DNA from: Lunularia cruciata
Lineage: Eukaryota; Streptophyta; Marchantiopsida; Lunulariales; Lunulariaceae
Assembly: GCA_948567375.1 (NCBI GenBank)
Contig: OX419762.1
Coordinates: forward strand, 23,762,608-23,826,607
Direction: 5' to 3'
DNA: 64,000 bases
This document shows positions 35,448 to 47,344 of the stretch, one piece after another (the first letter of the stretch is position 1; each line of letters begins with the position of its first letter). Under the pieces are notes generated by a model, which had not been told where the DNA came from, searched no databases, and saw only the letters and a program-made list of their open reading frames with translations. The position numbers and the translations under genes are program-made.

Positions 35448-38400
35448 CAAGTAGGGCAGATGATTTTGGGTTGGAGAATGGATATGCCACCACACTAGTT
35501 TGTGCCCTTTGCAGCTCATTTTTATTTTAAGCTGAATTTACTGACTTTGGAAGAGAGAAACCAAATGTGATTGCACTTTCATCCAGATCTGCACATAGAA
35601 GTGGATGCGGATGAATGATACTATATGGAGAGAGTGTGAGAAGGGGATGAGTACTACAAGAAAAGTGGGAAGGAGAGAATTGTAGCGATTGACATCATGA
35701 GGGCACGAAAGAGAACTAAGCCTGAAAGTTGCCTTACGATAGTATAGCCACAGAAGATGTGGAAGCTTCACCCAAAGGCAATGGAGGTGAAAGTGAAGAA
35801 ATTGACTTTGGAAGAAGAAGAGGACTCCAAAGGAGAAACCAAGTCAAAGGGAGAAGCATCGGGAGGTAAAAAAGAGTTCACCTTGCAAAGTGAAGAATCA
35901 AGTAGTGGTAGTGAAGGCGAGGTGGAGGTTCAACCAACCTGAAGACAGGGTAGATATAAGGAACCCAAGTCCAGAGGTCTTGTGGTACCTACATTTTTCA
36001 TTTTGGATGAGTTTAGAAGAAGAAGTGCCTTGTTGAAACCAAATTGAAACCAAATGGAGAAGAAATGAGTGGAAACTTGTGTTTTGATCAAGCCCGAGGA
36101 AGTCAACTTCATGTAAGAGGAAGAAGGGCTGGGACTAGATTAGACGCAAAGAAGCTTACTTTGTGTCAAGGGAGGGAAAAACTCGGATCAGATGCTGAAG
36201 GAGGGCAGACCCGAAGGAGGAAGGGAAGTTGCAGGTCAAGATTCTTGCAAGGGCCATATCTCAATGATGAAAAGTCCAAATCATGCGTGCTATATCTCGT
36301 TGGAAGCTTCTCGTTTAGGGCTTTCCATTGCCATCAAAACCTCAGAGTGAGGTCTTCAGAAGAAGTTACAAGCATTTGAACTTTCAAGAGTAGATGTATA
36401 AAGTAGTTTAATGTCTTCGGGTTGGTGTCTTTGGGTCAATGTGACTTTGGACTTTGGACTTTGGACTTTGGGTCTAAAGACTTTACCTCAAGACAAATAT
36501 GATTCAACCTGAGGAAGTCGGACCTCACAATGCCAGGAAGGTGACTTTGGGGATCTTGCTAGAGGTATTAGAGGAAGTTAGAGTAAGGAAAGAAGATAGT
36601 TAGGATACCCATGATTTCAATTTTAGTTCTGATTGAAGATATGAGAGAATTAGAAGAGAAATAGTAGTAGTGAATAAACCTAAAGTGCAAGATCAGACTG
36701 TAAATGTCTTCTGGTCAGTTACATGAGTGATTAGGAGAAACAAGGTTGCAAATTAAAGGCGTAAATAGTATACCTCTGCTTTCAATTACAATTTTTGATG
36801 AGGACACAATAGAATTAGTAAAGGAATTGATAGTAGCTAGACCCAAAGTTGCAGAAGTAAGAGTACAGGTGTCTTTGGATTTGACATTTGACATTTTAGA
36901 GAAGAGTGGGTTGGGAGATACAGATTTAGAAGGATTACTTGTGATAGGAATTGTAGATCAGAGTGGAGAATTGTTAGATTTGGTAGAGGAATTAGGAGTT
37001 GTGAAACCCAAAGATAGAGCAATAAGAAGTAAAGTTACTTCAGGATTGGGTTTGAAAGCAGAAGAAGTAGACATCGGATCGGATTGGTAACAGTTTTGAG
37101 ATTTGAAGAGGCATATATGAAGAGGTGCATTGTCATTTTGGATCTGCAGGTTTGAAGAGTTGTTAGGAAGAGGTACATTAGGAATATAATTGTCAATTGC
37201 TTCACTATTTAAGAGTGGCATTTGCAGTCTTATGTTGTTCACTGCTCATTATTTCTAAGAATAGATAAAGCGAAGTGTTGTGAAGCAATGCTTGTTGCTT
37301 GAGCTTGATTCCAAGTATCAACATTGTGCTTGTGTTTGTGAGTGTGTGGAGAAATTTGAAGTGCAAGTCAGTGTGCTTATTGGATGTTGGATTCTGCATC
37401 CTTGATCTTCATTCTATGTGTTTGATCCTGAGTGAACTGCAATTGAAGCAATGCCTTGACAAATCTGAGAGGAATTGTAGTGTTGGCAATATTTTGCATT
37501 TGTGAGTGCAACACAAATTTGATGTGAAGCAATTTTGATCAATGAAGTTGTGCCTTTAGTGGAGGGGTGGAACACAATTTTGAAGCAAAGTCATTTTGCA
37601 ATGAAGTGCCATTTTTAGAAGAGCTTGAGTCATCACAATCAAGATTGTTTGGAAAGAATTGAAGGTGTTGTGATTAAGGAGTGTTAATATGTGACAAGAT
37701 TGCAAGTCAGTGCTTGTTACTCTCTTTTGGGTGTCGGTTCTACCTAAGAGACTAAAGAAGAACTCAAGAAGAACTGCAATTGTTACTTTGCTTTGTATTT
37801 GACCAATTCTGAATCGTATCTCTACGGGAACAAACTTTACTTACCCAATTACCGCAAAAGTGATATTTTCCAAGTTGTCATAGGTCTCTACTATCAAGTG
37901 AGTGTGTGACAGAAAGGAGGAAGAAGGAGTCTTGGCACATCCACAAACTGCTAGGGGTAAGAATAGTATGCATGCAGCCGAGGTGGGACCCAATAGAGTC
38001 ACCATGGAAGAGGAGCAGAGCTCGGATGGAGAAACCTTGAAAGTACAAAGATCACAACTTTGGGGTAAGGCACAAGTAGGAGTGTTGCCTATAGAGGAAG
38101 ATGAAGTTTGAGCCAATGACAAGAAGTGCAAGGGAGTGGAGTATCTATCAAAGATCATGTGTCCGTTGTTGGTGTTCTTGCAGCAAAAGAAAGTAGAGAT
38201 GGTGAGTGCTAACCTTGATGTGCAAGATGAGTTGGAAGTAGTAGAGAAGTGGAGTGCAAAAACCTTGTTGTCAAGAAGCAAGCTAACAAGAGTAGAGATG
38301 AAAGCCTAAGAACTTTGGTTGAAGGAGATTCTTTGGAGTAAGCACTCTAAAGCAATGAGGGAGGATTTGGTGAAGTGTCATGAGGAAGCTAAGGAGATGA

Positions 38401-39250
38401 TAACATTGGTTGCAATGCTGAAGGGAGAAATTGCTGATGTGCAAGTAAAGTTAATACACACAAAGGAGAGTGTAGCAATAATGGAGCATGAGTTAGAGAA
38501 TTTCAAGAAGAAGGCCACTTAGAAAGATCAAGCCTAGCAGCAAGAGTAAGCAGAGCATGGTAACAAAGAAGATCGATTGCAAGGATTGTTGAGGGTGGTA
38601 GAAGAGCAAATTGCTATAAATTGACAGGAGAAGGAGGCAATGAAGGCTCAATTTGAGGACAAGCTCCAGATGTATTGCAATGAATTGGAGGAAGAAAGGA
38701 AGAAGGCAAAGCTCAAGATCATGGGGGAAGCCAATGATGTAGCCGGGGTGGTAAATGAGATCAGGTGATGTTGAGCACAGAGGTTGAAGGTAAATTCAAA
38801 GAAGCTAGATTGCATGAGTTGAGATTGTTGGTGCAGGAGACATGAAAGAGGAAGGCAAAGGACACGGAGTTGAACAATTTATTAATTTGTCTGTGAGAAG
38901 AAGTAGATAGAAAAATGTTAGAAGTAGTAGACAATGTGTGTCTCAAATTGGATCTTGTTAGGACTGAGTTAGATAAACTTCATAGTGAAGTACAAGATGT
39001 TAGAAGGCCCAAAGTAGCAAAGGTAGGAGTACAAACGTCTTCAGAGTTGTTCTTTGAGATATTAGAGGAGAGTGGAGTGGAAGATAAAAAATTAGATAAG
39101 GTACCCACTAGTGCAAATTTGTAGTTTGTAGTGAAGAAATTGTGGAAATAGAAGAGTTAGGAGTAGAATTGAGTAGACCTGAAGGTAAGGAAATTCTCAA
39201 AGGAACATTGGGTTTGGAAGCTAAAGTCAAAGTTGACATTAGATCAAACT
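35448..39250 (+). pseudogene. Decayed LTR gene in copy H (split by I)
   Basis: Fragments in order: end of the globular domain (35470-35560), HFHP-like segment, acidic linker (35757-35942, LQSEESSSGSEGEVEVQP). After LTR I come 37902-38111, the coiled coil (38319-38522 and around 38780-38900), and the tail at 38915-39124 (LEESGVEDKKLDKVPTS). Numerous stops. Confidence 0.6.
35981..37882 (+). mobile_element. Short gypsy1-type LTR, copy I, perfect GGTCT duplication
   Basis: A 1902-bp solo LTR starting TGTGGTACCTACATTTTTC and ending AAGTTGTCATA. It is flanked by GGTCT at 35976-35980 and 37883-37887. It lacks the globular domain and main coiled coil. It holds the E/I-specific block at about 36245-36380 (YLNDEKSKSCVLYL, SSEEVTSI) and keeps the tail region of the LTR gene (36746-37090; LEKSGLGDTDLEG). 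It is the plus-strand counterpart of copy E. Confidence 0.93.
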
Positions 39251-40042
39251 AGTAATAATTTTGAAATATGAAGAGGCAAATATGAAGAGGTGTATTGTCA
39301 TTTTGGATCTACAGGTTGGTAGAGTTATTGTAGAACGGTATAGTTGTTAGCAATTGTTGGTTGCCTCACTATTTAAGGAGGCATTTAAAGTGTAATGTTG
39401 TTCAGTATTCATAATTTCTAAAGATAGATAAAGCAAAGTGTTATGAAGAAGTGCTCATCACTTAAGCTTAATTCCAAGTGTCAATTATGTGTTTGTAGTT
39501 GTGAGTGTTTGGAGAATTCTGAAGTGCAAGTTAGTGTGTTTGTTGGATGTTGGATTCCGCAGCCTGATCTTCATTTTGTGTGTTTGATCTTGAGTGAAGT
39601 GCAATTGGAGCAATGCTTTGACAGATCTGAGAAGAATTGTAGTGTTAGTAGTAATCCTATTTTTGTGAGTGCAACACAGTGTTGATGTGAAGAAATTTTG
39701 ATCGAGGAAGTTGTGCCTTTAGTGGAGGGGTGGAACACAATTATGAGGCAAAGTCGTTTTGTAGTGAAGTAGCCGTCTTTGGGAGAATTTGAATCATCAC
39801 AATCAAGATTGTTTCAAAGGATTTGAGGAATTTGTGATTAGTGAGTGTTAATTTGTGATGAGACTATGAGTCAATGCTTATTAAGCTCTTTTTGGTTTAG
39901 TTTCTACCCGAGAGACTAAAGAAGAACTTAGGAAGAACCAATTTGTGACAATTGCTTTGTATTTGATCAATTTTGAATTGTATCTCTGTGGGAACAAACT
40001 TTACTTACCTGATTATTGCAAAAGTGATATCGGGTTGTCACA

Positions 40043-40480
40043 CAAAGCCCAAGGTGTTTGAAGGCAAGAATATCTTGAGTCTTATGGAGAATTTCTATTT
40101 GATTGTGAATATTATTTTGAAGCTTAAAATCTTCAAGATGAAAAGAGATAGATTTTCTTGGCTTCAAGCCAATTGGATGGAGTGGTAAAACTATGGTGGC
40201 AATTCCAAGTAGAACAAGCTGAACAACATTTTTTTATGCCAATCTTACCCTACAAAGAATTCAAGAGTGTAAATAATTGGGAGATTCCAAGCTATAAATG
40301 TTAGATATGCTACACCAGATAATTTGTAGAATTGAACCAAATTGGTTTTATGAGAAGCTACATCTCTCAATTCCAAAATACTATTATGAAAATTCTTGAT
40401 ATATTGGAAGGTGAAGCTCTAGATCAATTTGTGAGGAGCTTGAAGTTATGTACCAAAATAGAAGTGATTATGCAAAAGCT
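40043..40480 (+). mobile_element. Element 4, gag remnant (left part)
   Basis: Plus-strand Ty3/gypsy-like gag. Mixed-frame reading gives KPKVFEGKNILS, RDRFSWLQANWMEW and, at 40332-40517, FQNTIMKILDILEGEALDQF, VRSLKLCTKIEVIM, the usual gag-core order. It is split from its continuation at 61703 by LTR J and everything nested inside. Frameshifts present. Confidence 0.7.
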
Positions 40481-40602
40481 AGTGGTACTAACATTTTTTG
40501 TTTTTTGTGAGTTTTAAAGAAGAAGTGTATTGTTAAAGCCTAATTGAAGCCTAATGGAAAAGAAAAGAGAATGGGTTGTTCTGATCCAAGGAAGTTGACT
40601 TT

Positions 40603-41405
40603 GTGTTAGAGGAAGATGCACTCAGATCAGACTTAAAGGGTGGTAGACCCAAAGTAAAGATACTTCATATCAAAGAGATCAGCCCAATCCAAAGATATTG
40701 TAGCCACTTTCTTTTAGGCCAAACAAATCAAGAAGGTATGTTCAAAGAAAATGGCTACTTTAGGATGAAGATAAGATTGAGAGTGACACGAATAAGACAC
40801 AAAAAATCTATGAGTGTCAATAAAAGATTGACTAAAGAATGACTATGAAACAAAACACTATAAGATTAAGACTCATCAAGGAAGTTCTAAAATGTCAAGA
40901 CAATATTGTATGCCCCCTCAATAGTTGTCCTAAAGGAGTAAGAATCTTGGGACTAGGCAAGGGTTTGATTTTTCAAAGACTGAGTTTTAGAAAACACACA
41001 ATGCCAATGAAGGGTAGTAGTCAGATTCCTCCATTTGCAGCGAGGAATCCTACAATCTGGAGATTGGATGTAGTGGTGAGGATTGAGGTCTGAAGTAGAA
41101 TTTGGATCACCTTTTTGGCCTAGAATTGGAATTTAAGCTATCCATGTTTCATTGCAGAAATAGCCACTAGCAATTGTGAGGATGGTCCTGAAGTGGAGGG
41201 AAAGAGAGGAAATCGAACTCATTGGACTGAGTCAAATTGGAGATTGGTTCTAGGGAAAGAAGCTGGAGATGCATCTGAGGTCATCTTCTATCAAAAGCGT
41301 CATTTGTCAAAAGAGACTACCAAGGTTAGAGATTCCTTCAATACTTCTTACGCAAAGAATACATATAAGGTAGATAGTTATAAGAATCCAATGAGGTGAG
41401 GTATA
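40603..41405 (+). pseudogene. LTR gene of copy J, first part
   Basis: Plus-strand globular-domain remnant: IRRL-equivalent NPTIWRLDVVVRIEV at about 41040-41093, then GKRGNRTHWTESNWRLVL (41193-41260) and NTYKVDSYKNPMR at the K insertion point. Stops present. It continues at 58915. Confidence 0.6.
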
Positions 41406-42262
41406 TGTGGTACCCACTTTATTTTTGTTCTACTTTGAAGCAGAAGTGTACAGACAAAGTTGTGTTGAACCCAAATGGCATTGAAAGAAGAAGAATTGTA
41501 TCTTTGGTTTGCAACCCAAAGTAAAATGACTTTGTGTCAAAACCAAAGTACTTAGATCAGACGTTGCTAGAGCAACCCAAAATAAGGAAACTTTGTGTGA
41601 CAACCCGAAAAATATCACTTTTGCGGTAATCGGGTAAGTAAAGTTCATTCCCGCAGAGATACGAGTCAGAAATGTCCAAATACGAAGCAAAGTAACAATT
41701 TTAGTTCTTCTTGAGTTCTTCTTTAGTCTCTTAGGTAGACACCACACCCAAAAGAGAGTAACAAGCACTGACTCGCAGTCTTGTCACAAATTAACATTCC
41801 ATAATCACAACTACATCAAATCTTTCCAAAAAATCTTGATTGTGATGATTCAGGCTCTCCCAAAAACGGCACTTCACTGCAAAACGACTTCGCCTCAGAA
41901 TTGTGTTCCACCCCTCCACTGAAGGCACAACTTCCTAGATCAAAATTGCTTCACATCAACTTTGCACTGCACTCACAAATGCAGAATACTACCAACACTA
42001 CAATTCCTCTCAGATCTGTCAAGGCATTGCTTTGATTGCACTTCACTCAAGATCAAACACACAGAATGAAGATCAAGGCTGTGGAATCCAACATCCAACA
42101 AGCACTCTGACTTGCATTTCAAATTTCTCCAAACACTCACAAACACAATTGCAAAATTGATACTCGGAATCAAGCTCAAGCGACGAGCACTGCTTCACAG
42201 CACTTCGCTTTATCTATTCTCAGAAATAATGAGCACTGAACAACAACTTCCTACAAATGCCA

Positions 42263-42275
42263 CTCTTAAATAGTG
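42263..42275 (-). promoter_or_regulatory. Inferred retroelement promoter in 3' LTR
   Basis: Minus strand CACTATTTAAGAG, the counterpart of 52213-52225 in the 5' LTR and 24907-24919 in the solo LTR. It is the only well-conserved TATA-like element downstream of the LTR gene. Confidence 0.5.
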
Positions 42276-42388
42276 AACAAATCAACAATTCTAACAACTA
42301 TACCATTCTACAACAACTGTTCTAACCTGCGGATCCGAAATGACAATGCACCTCTTCATATCTGCCCCTTAAAATCTCAAATTGGTTA

Positions 42389-44962
42389 CTAATCCGATTT
42401 GATGTCTACTTCTTCCTTGACTTTCAAACCCGACCCCAAAGTAATCTTACTTCCTAATACATTTTCCTCGGGTTTCACATCTCCTACATCTTCTACCAGA
42501 TCCAGCAATTCTCTTTCCTGATCTGAAATTGCACTAGTGGGTAATCTATCTAACTCCTCATCCTTCGACCCACTCTTCTCTAATGTCTCTGAGGGCAACT
42601 CTGAAGACATTTGGATCCCGCTGTTATCTACTTCAGGTTTTGCCTTAACATCCTGCCGATGCTTTTCTAACTCTATTCTCACTAAGTCTAATCTAATCGT
42701 GATATTGTCTTCTACTTCTAAGATTTTCCTATCTACACGAGTTCTCAATTTAATCAACAAGGCATTCAAATCTGTATCTTTCGCTTGTCTTTGCCCCATT
42801 TCCTGCACCAACAGTTTTAACTCGTGCAATCTCGTCTCCTCAATTTGAACGCTGGCCTCTGTACTCAACATCACGTTTACTCTGAGGACAATTTCCTTCA
42901 ATGGCTCCAATCTTGTCTTGCGTTCACGTTCCCGATCTGCGAGCCATTCCTCTCTGTACATTGCAAATTCTTCCTTGAATTTGGCCTTCACCGCTTCCTT
43001 CTCTTTCTCCTTCTATGCAACCTTCTCTTCCTGATTACGAAGTAAGTCTCGTAATCTCTCTTCTTCTCTATATCTCGCAGCCAACTCTCGCTGCCAGAGT
43101 TGCTTCTTCTCCTCCATACTCTCCATCACTCGATCGAGCTCTTGATCCTTCGATGCTACCCTCGCCATAGCATGGATGAGTTCGACTCTTGAATCAACAA
43201 ACTGTTGCTTCAAGATTTCATGCTCCGCTACCTGTCTCTCCCTTGCGATGTCACTCTTCCTCGCAAGATCTTCTCGATAACTCACTTCTCTCTTCAGGTC
43301 TTTGATTACCTGACTCCTCTTGACTGCTTCTGCTCGCAATACTTCTCTCTCTTCCTCTCCTCGGGTTATACTCTTCTTTAACTCCGAGTTTTCTTCTTCC
43401 AATCTTGATAAGACTTGCAACACAGTCTTTACCTGTGGACAAGTAGATTGCATCTCCTTCTTCTTCTTCTCCATCTTCACCAATAGCGGGCATATTACCA
43501 TCTGCAGGTAATCTACTCCATTACTAACAACTTCGTCCTCCCGCGGAGTGGTCTCTTCTCTTTCCTTGTGTTCTCTCGATACTCGCCTTCTTCTCTGGAG
43601 TCTTCGTATCGGAATCGATGCCTCACTGCCCGAGCTTCCTTTTACCTCTTCCTTCACTCTACTCGGTCCTGCTTCACACTTCGCTTTACGTCTCGAGCAA
43701 ATTCCTTGCTGTACTGCGATCTTCTTCTCCTCACACACTGGTACTTCATCTTCCAGCACCGCATTGTCTTCGGTTTCTACTTTGGCTTGCATTTCTTCTT
43801 CGTATTCTTCAGCCACTGGTACCGATGTCATCTCTCCTCCTTCCTCACTGTCACTGCTCGTATCTCCACTTTGCAATGTCAGCTCAGGTTCCTCCTCATG
43901 GTCCGAGTCCTCCGTCTTGAGCTCGGCTTCGCCTTCTGAGTCTTCATCTTCCGACTCAATCACCACCATTCCTCGCCTTGGGTTATTTTTCTGCATTTTC
44001 CGAGGTTTCTTGTTTTCTTCGGCTTCAGCTTGCCAAGTTCTCTTCTTTGTCGGGGTACTTTCAACGACCTCCACGTTCTTTCTTGTCTTCACGTAGTAAT
44101 CGTCTGTGCTCCGGATTTGGAGAATGTATTGCTGCTCCTCCGCGTCGACTTCTCTTCTCAAATCAGGATGGAAATGAGACACCATTCGATTACGCTCCGC
44201 CACATTGAGCAGATTTAACCCGAGGTAAAAATGGGCTGCAAATGGTACGATGTAGTGTGGAGGCGACTTATCCCGCAGATTCCACACCATCTGCCTCGTT
44301 CTTTTGTGAAAGCACCTTGCCCAATTTATCGGTTCTCTTGCAAATAACTTGTGAAAGAACACCGCTTGATGTTTCATCACATAGGTAGTTCTCTCCGACT
44401 TCAGGAGGGCCATTAGTGCACTCACAATTCCTCTCCTCACTGGGTCCTTATAGCTCTCAACTTTATACCCATTCTTCGTCCTCTTTGATGAGAAGGCATC
44501 TCTCACCTCCTGCATTTCTTGGGCTATCTCTACTTTCCCCTAGAACGTGGCTCCCTGCTCCGAGCCTGCCTCCTTCCCCAGTATGAGTCTCCAATCCGAC
44601 TCTGTCCAAAGAGCTAGATTTCCTCTCTTCCCTTCTTCCTCGGGACCATCGAGAGATTTACTCTCGATGATTTCTGTCATGAATCTTGGAAAACTTACGT
44701 TCCAGTTCCATGCCAAAAAAGTGATCCGAAGTCGGCTCAAGACTTTGATCCTCGCTACTATATCTAATCTCCGAATTGCATGATTTCTCACTGCAAATTC
44801 GGAGTTCTTCTTCCCTCCTCCCATCTCTTCTGCTTTCTTTTGGTCTCTCGATTTCTCTCTCTCAACTTCTCCCTTACATACTAACACGAGTCCAACTCTA
44901 TTTCCCTTTCCCCAATCACCTGCAAGACGACTCCACAATGGCAAAGGAAAATTGCTCAACAT
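42389..44962 (-). pseudogene. LTR gene in the 3' LTR: one frame, two in-frame stops
   Basis: The best full-length copy. ATG (44962, MLSNFPLPLWSRLAG) to the stop at 42389 is one uninterrupted frame of 857 codons except for a TAG at 44540 (TTG in other copies) and a TAG at 43013 (CAG-type). Domains: residues ~50-310 globular (RRLDIVARIKVLSRL, LAWNWNVSF, NGYKVESYKD, PINWARCFHKRTRQM, SPPHYIVPF); ~310-480 basic/acidic linker (SDHEEEPELTLQSGDTSSDS); ~480-790 coiled coil rich in E/K/R/L; tail LEKSGSKDEELDRLPTSAIS. No signal peptide or membrane segment seen. Activity unknown; not gag, pol or a known envelope by any motif I can see. Confidence 0.85.
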
Positions 44963-44981
44963 TTTGTCGTTGCAGTTTCAA

Positions 44982-44989
44982 TTTTTATA
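44982..44989 (-). promoter_or_regulatory. TATA box upstream of LTR gene (3' LTR)
   Basis: Minus strand TATAAAAA in the CTCTATAAAAATTG context, 20-27 bases upstream of the ATG at 44962. The 5' LTR has the variant TATAAATATTG at about 54945-54955. Candidate internal promoter. Confidence 0.5.
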
Positions 44990-45376
44990 GAGTTGCACTT
45001 CTTCGTCTTCCATCGCTTCGAGTTTCTACCAAGAAATCACACCTCCGGCATGCACCTGTCTCTGTCACCCCACCTTCGCGTGTATGAGCCGCCAATTTTG
45101 AAACGGCCCCTTCTTGAATTTCTTGCCCCGACAAGAGGTTGTTAGACTGTCTTTGCCTCGGGTTGAGCTCCCCCCGAGCCGAAGACAATTTACTTCATAT
45201 TGTATGCTGACTCGGCATTTCAGAGTACTTCGCCTTATGACCCGAAGTCACTTTACTTTGGGTTTCACCCCGAAGACACTTTTTCTTCGTCTTCTTTGGC
45301 CATACAGGCGCAATCCGACTTCCTATACACTTCTTCTCCTTTATTTTGGAAAAAAACAAAAAATATGGGCACCACA

Positions 45377-45392
45377 TACCCCCTCCCTCAAA
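45377..45392 (-). other. gypsy1 polypurine tract
   Basis: Minus strand TTTGAGGGAGGGGGTA directly before the LTR start TGTGGTGCCC. The integrase frame ends at 45388, overlapping it. Correct type and position for priming plus-strand DNA synthesis. Confidence 0.9.
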
Positions 45393-46700
45393 TGTGAGCG
45401 TCCCCGCGAACATAGACCTCGGGTGTCTTAGAAACTTCCGAGTCTATGGTCCAATATCTCCGAACTCTCCACCCGTTTACTCGAGTGGCAAAAGGATTAC
45501 CTTCCAAATCGACGAGTTGCATGGATCCATTTTCGTAAAGATGACGAACTCGGTAGGGACCCATCCATCTCAAATGCAACTTGCCTGGAAAAAATATTTG
45601 GCGATTGTCATATAACAAAACCAAATCCCCTTCTCGTACAGTCATAGGCTTGATTCTCTGATCGTGCCTAACTTTCCTCTGTGCTTGTACTTCTTTCGTG
45701 TTTTGCATTGCATCGTCTCTTTTCTCTTCTAACCACATCAGTTGATGAATCCAAAGATCCTGACTTTCCTCTTCCAACATTTGTTCTTCGCACAGGACTC
45801 GATAAGTCGGAACTTCAAATTTAACTGGCAGTATGGAATGCAAGCCATATGTCAAGAAGTATGGGGTTTGTTTGGTTGTAATCTTCTCTGTCATCCGATA
45901 GGCCCATAACGCGGCTAGTAATTTTGTATCCCTGTCATAGGCATAATTGACAGTCACCTTATTCAAAATTTTACAAAGTAACCCATTCGCTTTTTCCGTT
46001 AAGCCATTTGCTTTTGGGTTATAAGGAGTCGTCTTCCGATGTTTAATCTGAAAATACTTGGTTAACTCCTCCATTATAGAGTTCAAAAAATGTGTTCCTC
46101 GGTCACTAACCAATTCCAGAGGACACCCATATCGGGAGATGATGTTTCGAAAGAAAAATTCCACCACAGTTTCAGCAACATCTCTGCGAGTTGCTTCCGC
46201 TTCAACCATCTTGGTAGCGTAATCAGTGCAAACCAAAATATAGCGCTTTCTTGTGACTCAAGTCACTGGTTGAATGGGACCCACAAAATCAATCCCCCAT
46301 TTCTCAAAGGGAGCCAAAGGCAAAATTGGTTTCAAAGGCCATTGAGAAGTGGCCGTCGGCTTCCCCGTTCTTTGACATGCATCACAGCTTCGGATATGAG
46401 CATGTACATCTTTGTACATTGTAGGCCACCAATACCCTGCCGAAAGAATTTTCTTTACAGTATTCTTCAAAGCATAGTGTCCTCCCGATGCCTTGGAGTG
46501 TAAAGATTCAATTACTCCTCCTACTTCGTATGACTCCAAGCATCGCCGAAGTACTTCGTCTTTGCCCATCATAAATAAAATGCTGTGTTTAAGCTGGTAT
46601 GGCCCCATTTTCCGGAGAAAGACTGCCTGCTGTTCCGGATCCATTCCCTCAAGACAATGGAGAGTATTCAGATAATTATATTCATCTGCATACCTCGTAC
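45388..46700 (-). pseudogene. gypsy1 integrase
   Basis: Minus strand. The HHCC zinc-binding segment (SLHSKASGGHYALKN ... CDACQR) lies at about 46365-46490. The catalytic core has WGIDFVGPI (first Asp, 46275-46302), LVSDRGTHF (second Asp, 46086-46110) and NPKANGLTEKANG (Glu, 45980-46017). The C-terminal part is VREGDLVLLYDNRQ, GPYRVRHLYENGSMQLVDL. An in-frame TGA at 46258 (VT*VTRKRYI) is the only break between core halves; a CGA-to-TGA change would explain it. No chromodomain. Confidence 0.93.
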
Positions 46701-47325
46701 TTCTCATTGTTGATAAGTGATACAACTCTTTGTCAGGGAACCGATCGTCAATTTCCCACTCCTGGTCTTGAGTGTCCAACCTGGACAGGAAGTCCGCATT
46801 CAAATGCAAAGCTCCCTTCCTCACTTGTACAGTATACGTGAACTCTTGTAATAACAAGATCCATCTTGCAATTCGTCCCGATAAATCTGCCTTCTTGACC
46901 AGATGTTGCAATGCATAATGGTCAACATAGAAGACAAACTCATACCCCAAGAAATAATGCCAAAATTTCTTGCAAGCATACACCATTTTGAGTGCTTCTC
47001 TTTCAGTCGTCGAATAATTCTTTTCAGAAACTGAAAGTTGTCGGCTGGCATAATACACCGGGTAGTCCTTCTTCTTCTCGTCCTTCTGACTTAAGACAAC
47101 CCCGATGGCCATGGACAAAGTGTCCACATACACATGAAAAGGGACGTCCCAATTCGGGGCCCTCATGAGTGGTGCTTCAACCAGTTTCTTCTTCAAGACC
47201 TGGAAGGCTTCTTCTTGATGTGCTTCCCACAGATAGTCTTTGGATTTCTTCAGAAGCTTTGTAAGTGGTGCAGCAAGCACTGCATAGTTTGACACGAAGC
47301 GTCTGTAGTATCCGACATGTCCCAA
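46700..47325 (-). pseudogene. gypsy1 RNase H
   Basis: Minus strand. After the RT connection (GHVGYYRRFVSNYAVLAAPL) comes RNase H with FHVYVDTLSMAIGVVLSQ (first catalytic Asp; the usual S/A after DT retained in spirit), YYASRQLSVSEKNYSTTERE, VFYVDHYALQHLV and LHLNADFLSRL. Open throughout. It is linked to RT by a single-base frameshift near 47361. Confidence 0.92.
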
Positions 47326-47344
47326 GAAGGCTCCCAGCTCCCGG

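Larger units (their letters stand above)
35448..40042 (+). mobile_element. gypsy1-type LTR, copy H, 5' truncated, interrupted by copy I
   Basis: Starts in the middle of the LTR gene (caccacactagtttgtgccct, matching the SPPHY region). It is cut at 35980 by LTR I, resumes at 37888 and ends at 40042 with CGGGTTGTCACA. The diverged subfamily resembles copy A. It adjoins element 4 gag at 40043; no left target duplication can be read because the 5' part is missing. Confidence 0.75.
41596..45376 (-). repeat. gypsy1 3' LTR
   Basis: 3781 bp, minus strand TGTGGTGCCCATATTTTTTG to GGGTTGTCACA. On the inferred map U3 runs from 45376 to about 42235 and contains the whole LTR gene. A TATA-like box at 42263-42275 starts R/U5 of about 640 bases. 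The 3' LTR is 64 bp longer than the 5' LTR, mainly because the 5' copy lost about 95 bp near 54970. Confidence 0.95.

Noticed and set aside
43548-44096. Plus-strand Ser-rich open frames opposite the LTR gene
   Set aside because: Shadow of the Glu/Lys-rich minus-strand linker; antisense of GAA/GAG gives TTC/CTC, hence Ser/Phe/Leu-rich translations. The same applies at 26088-26564 and 53511-53969.
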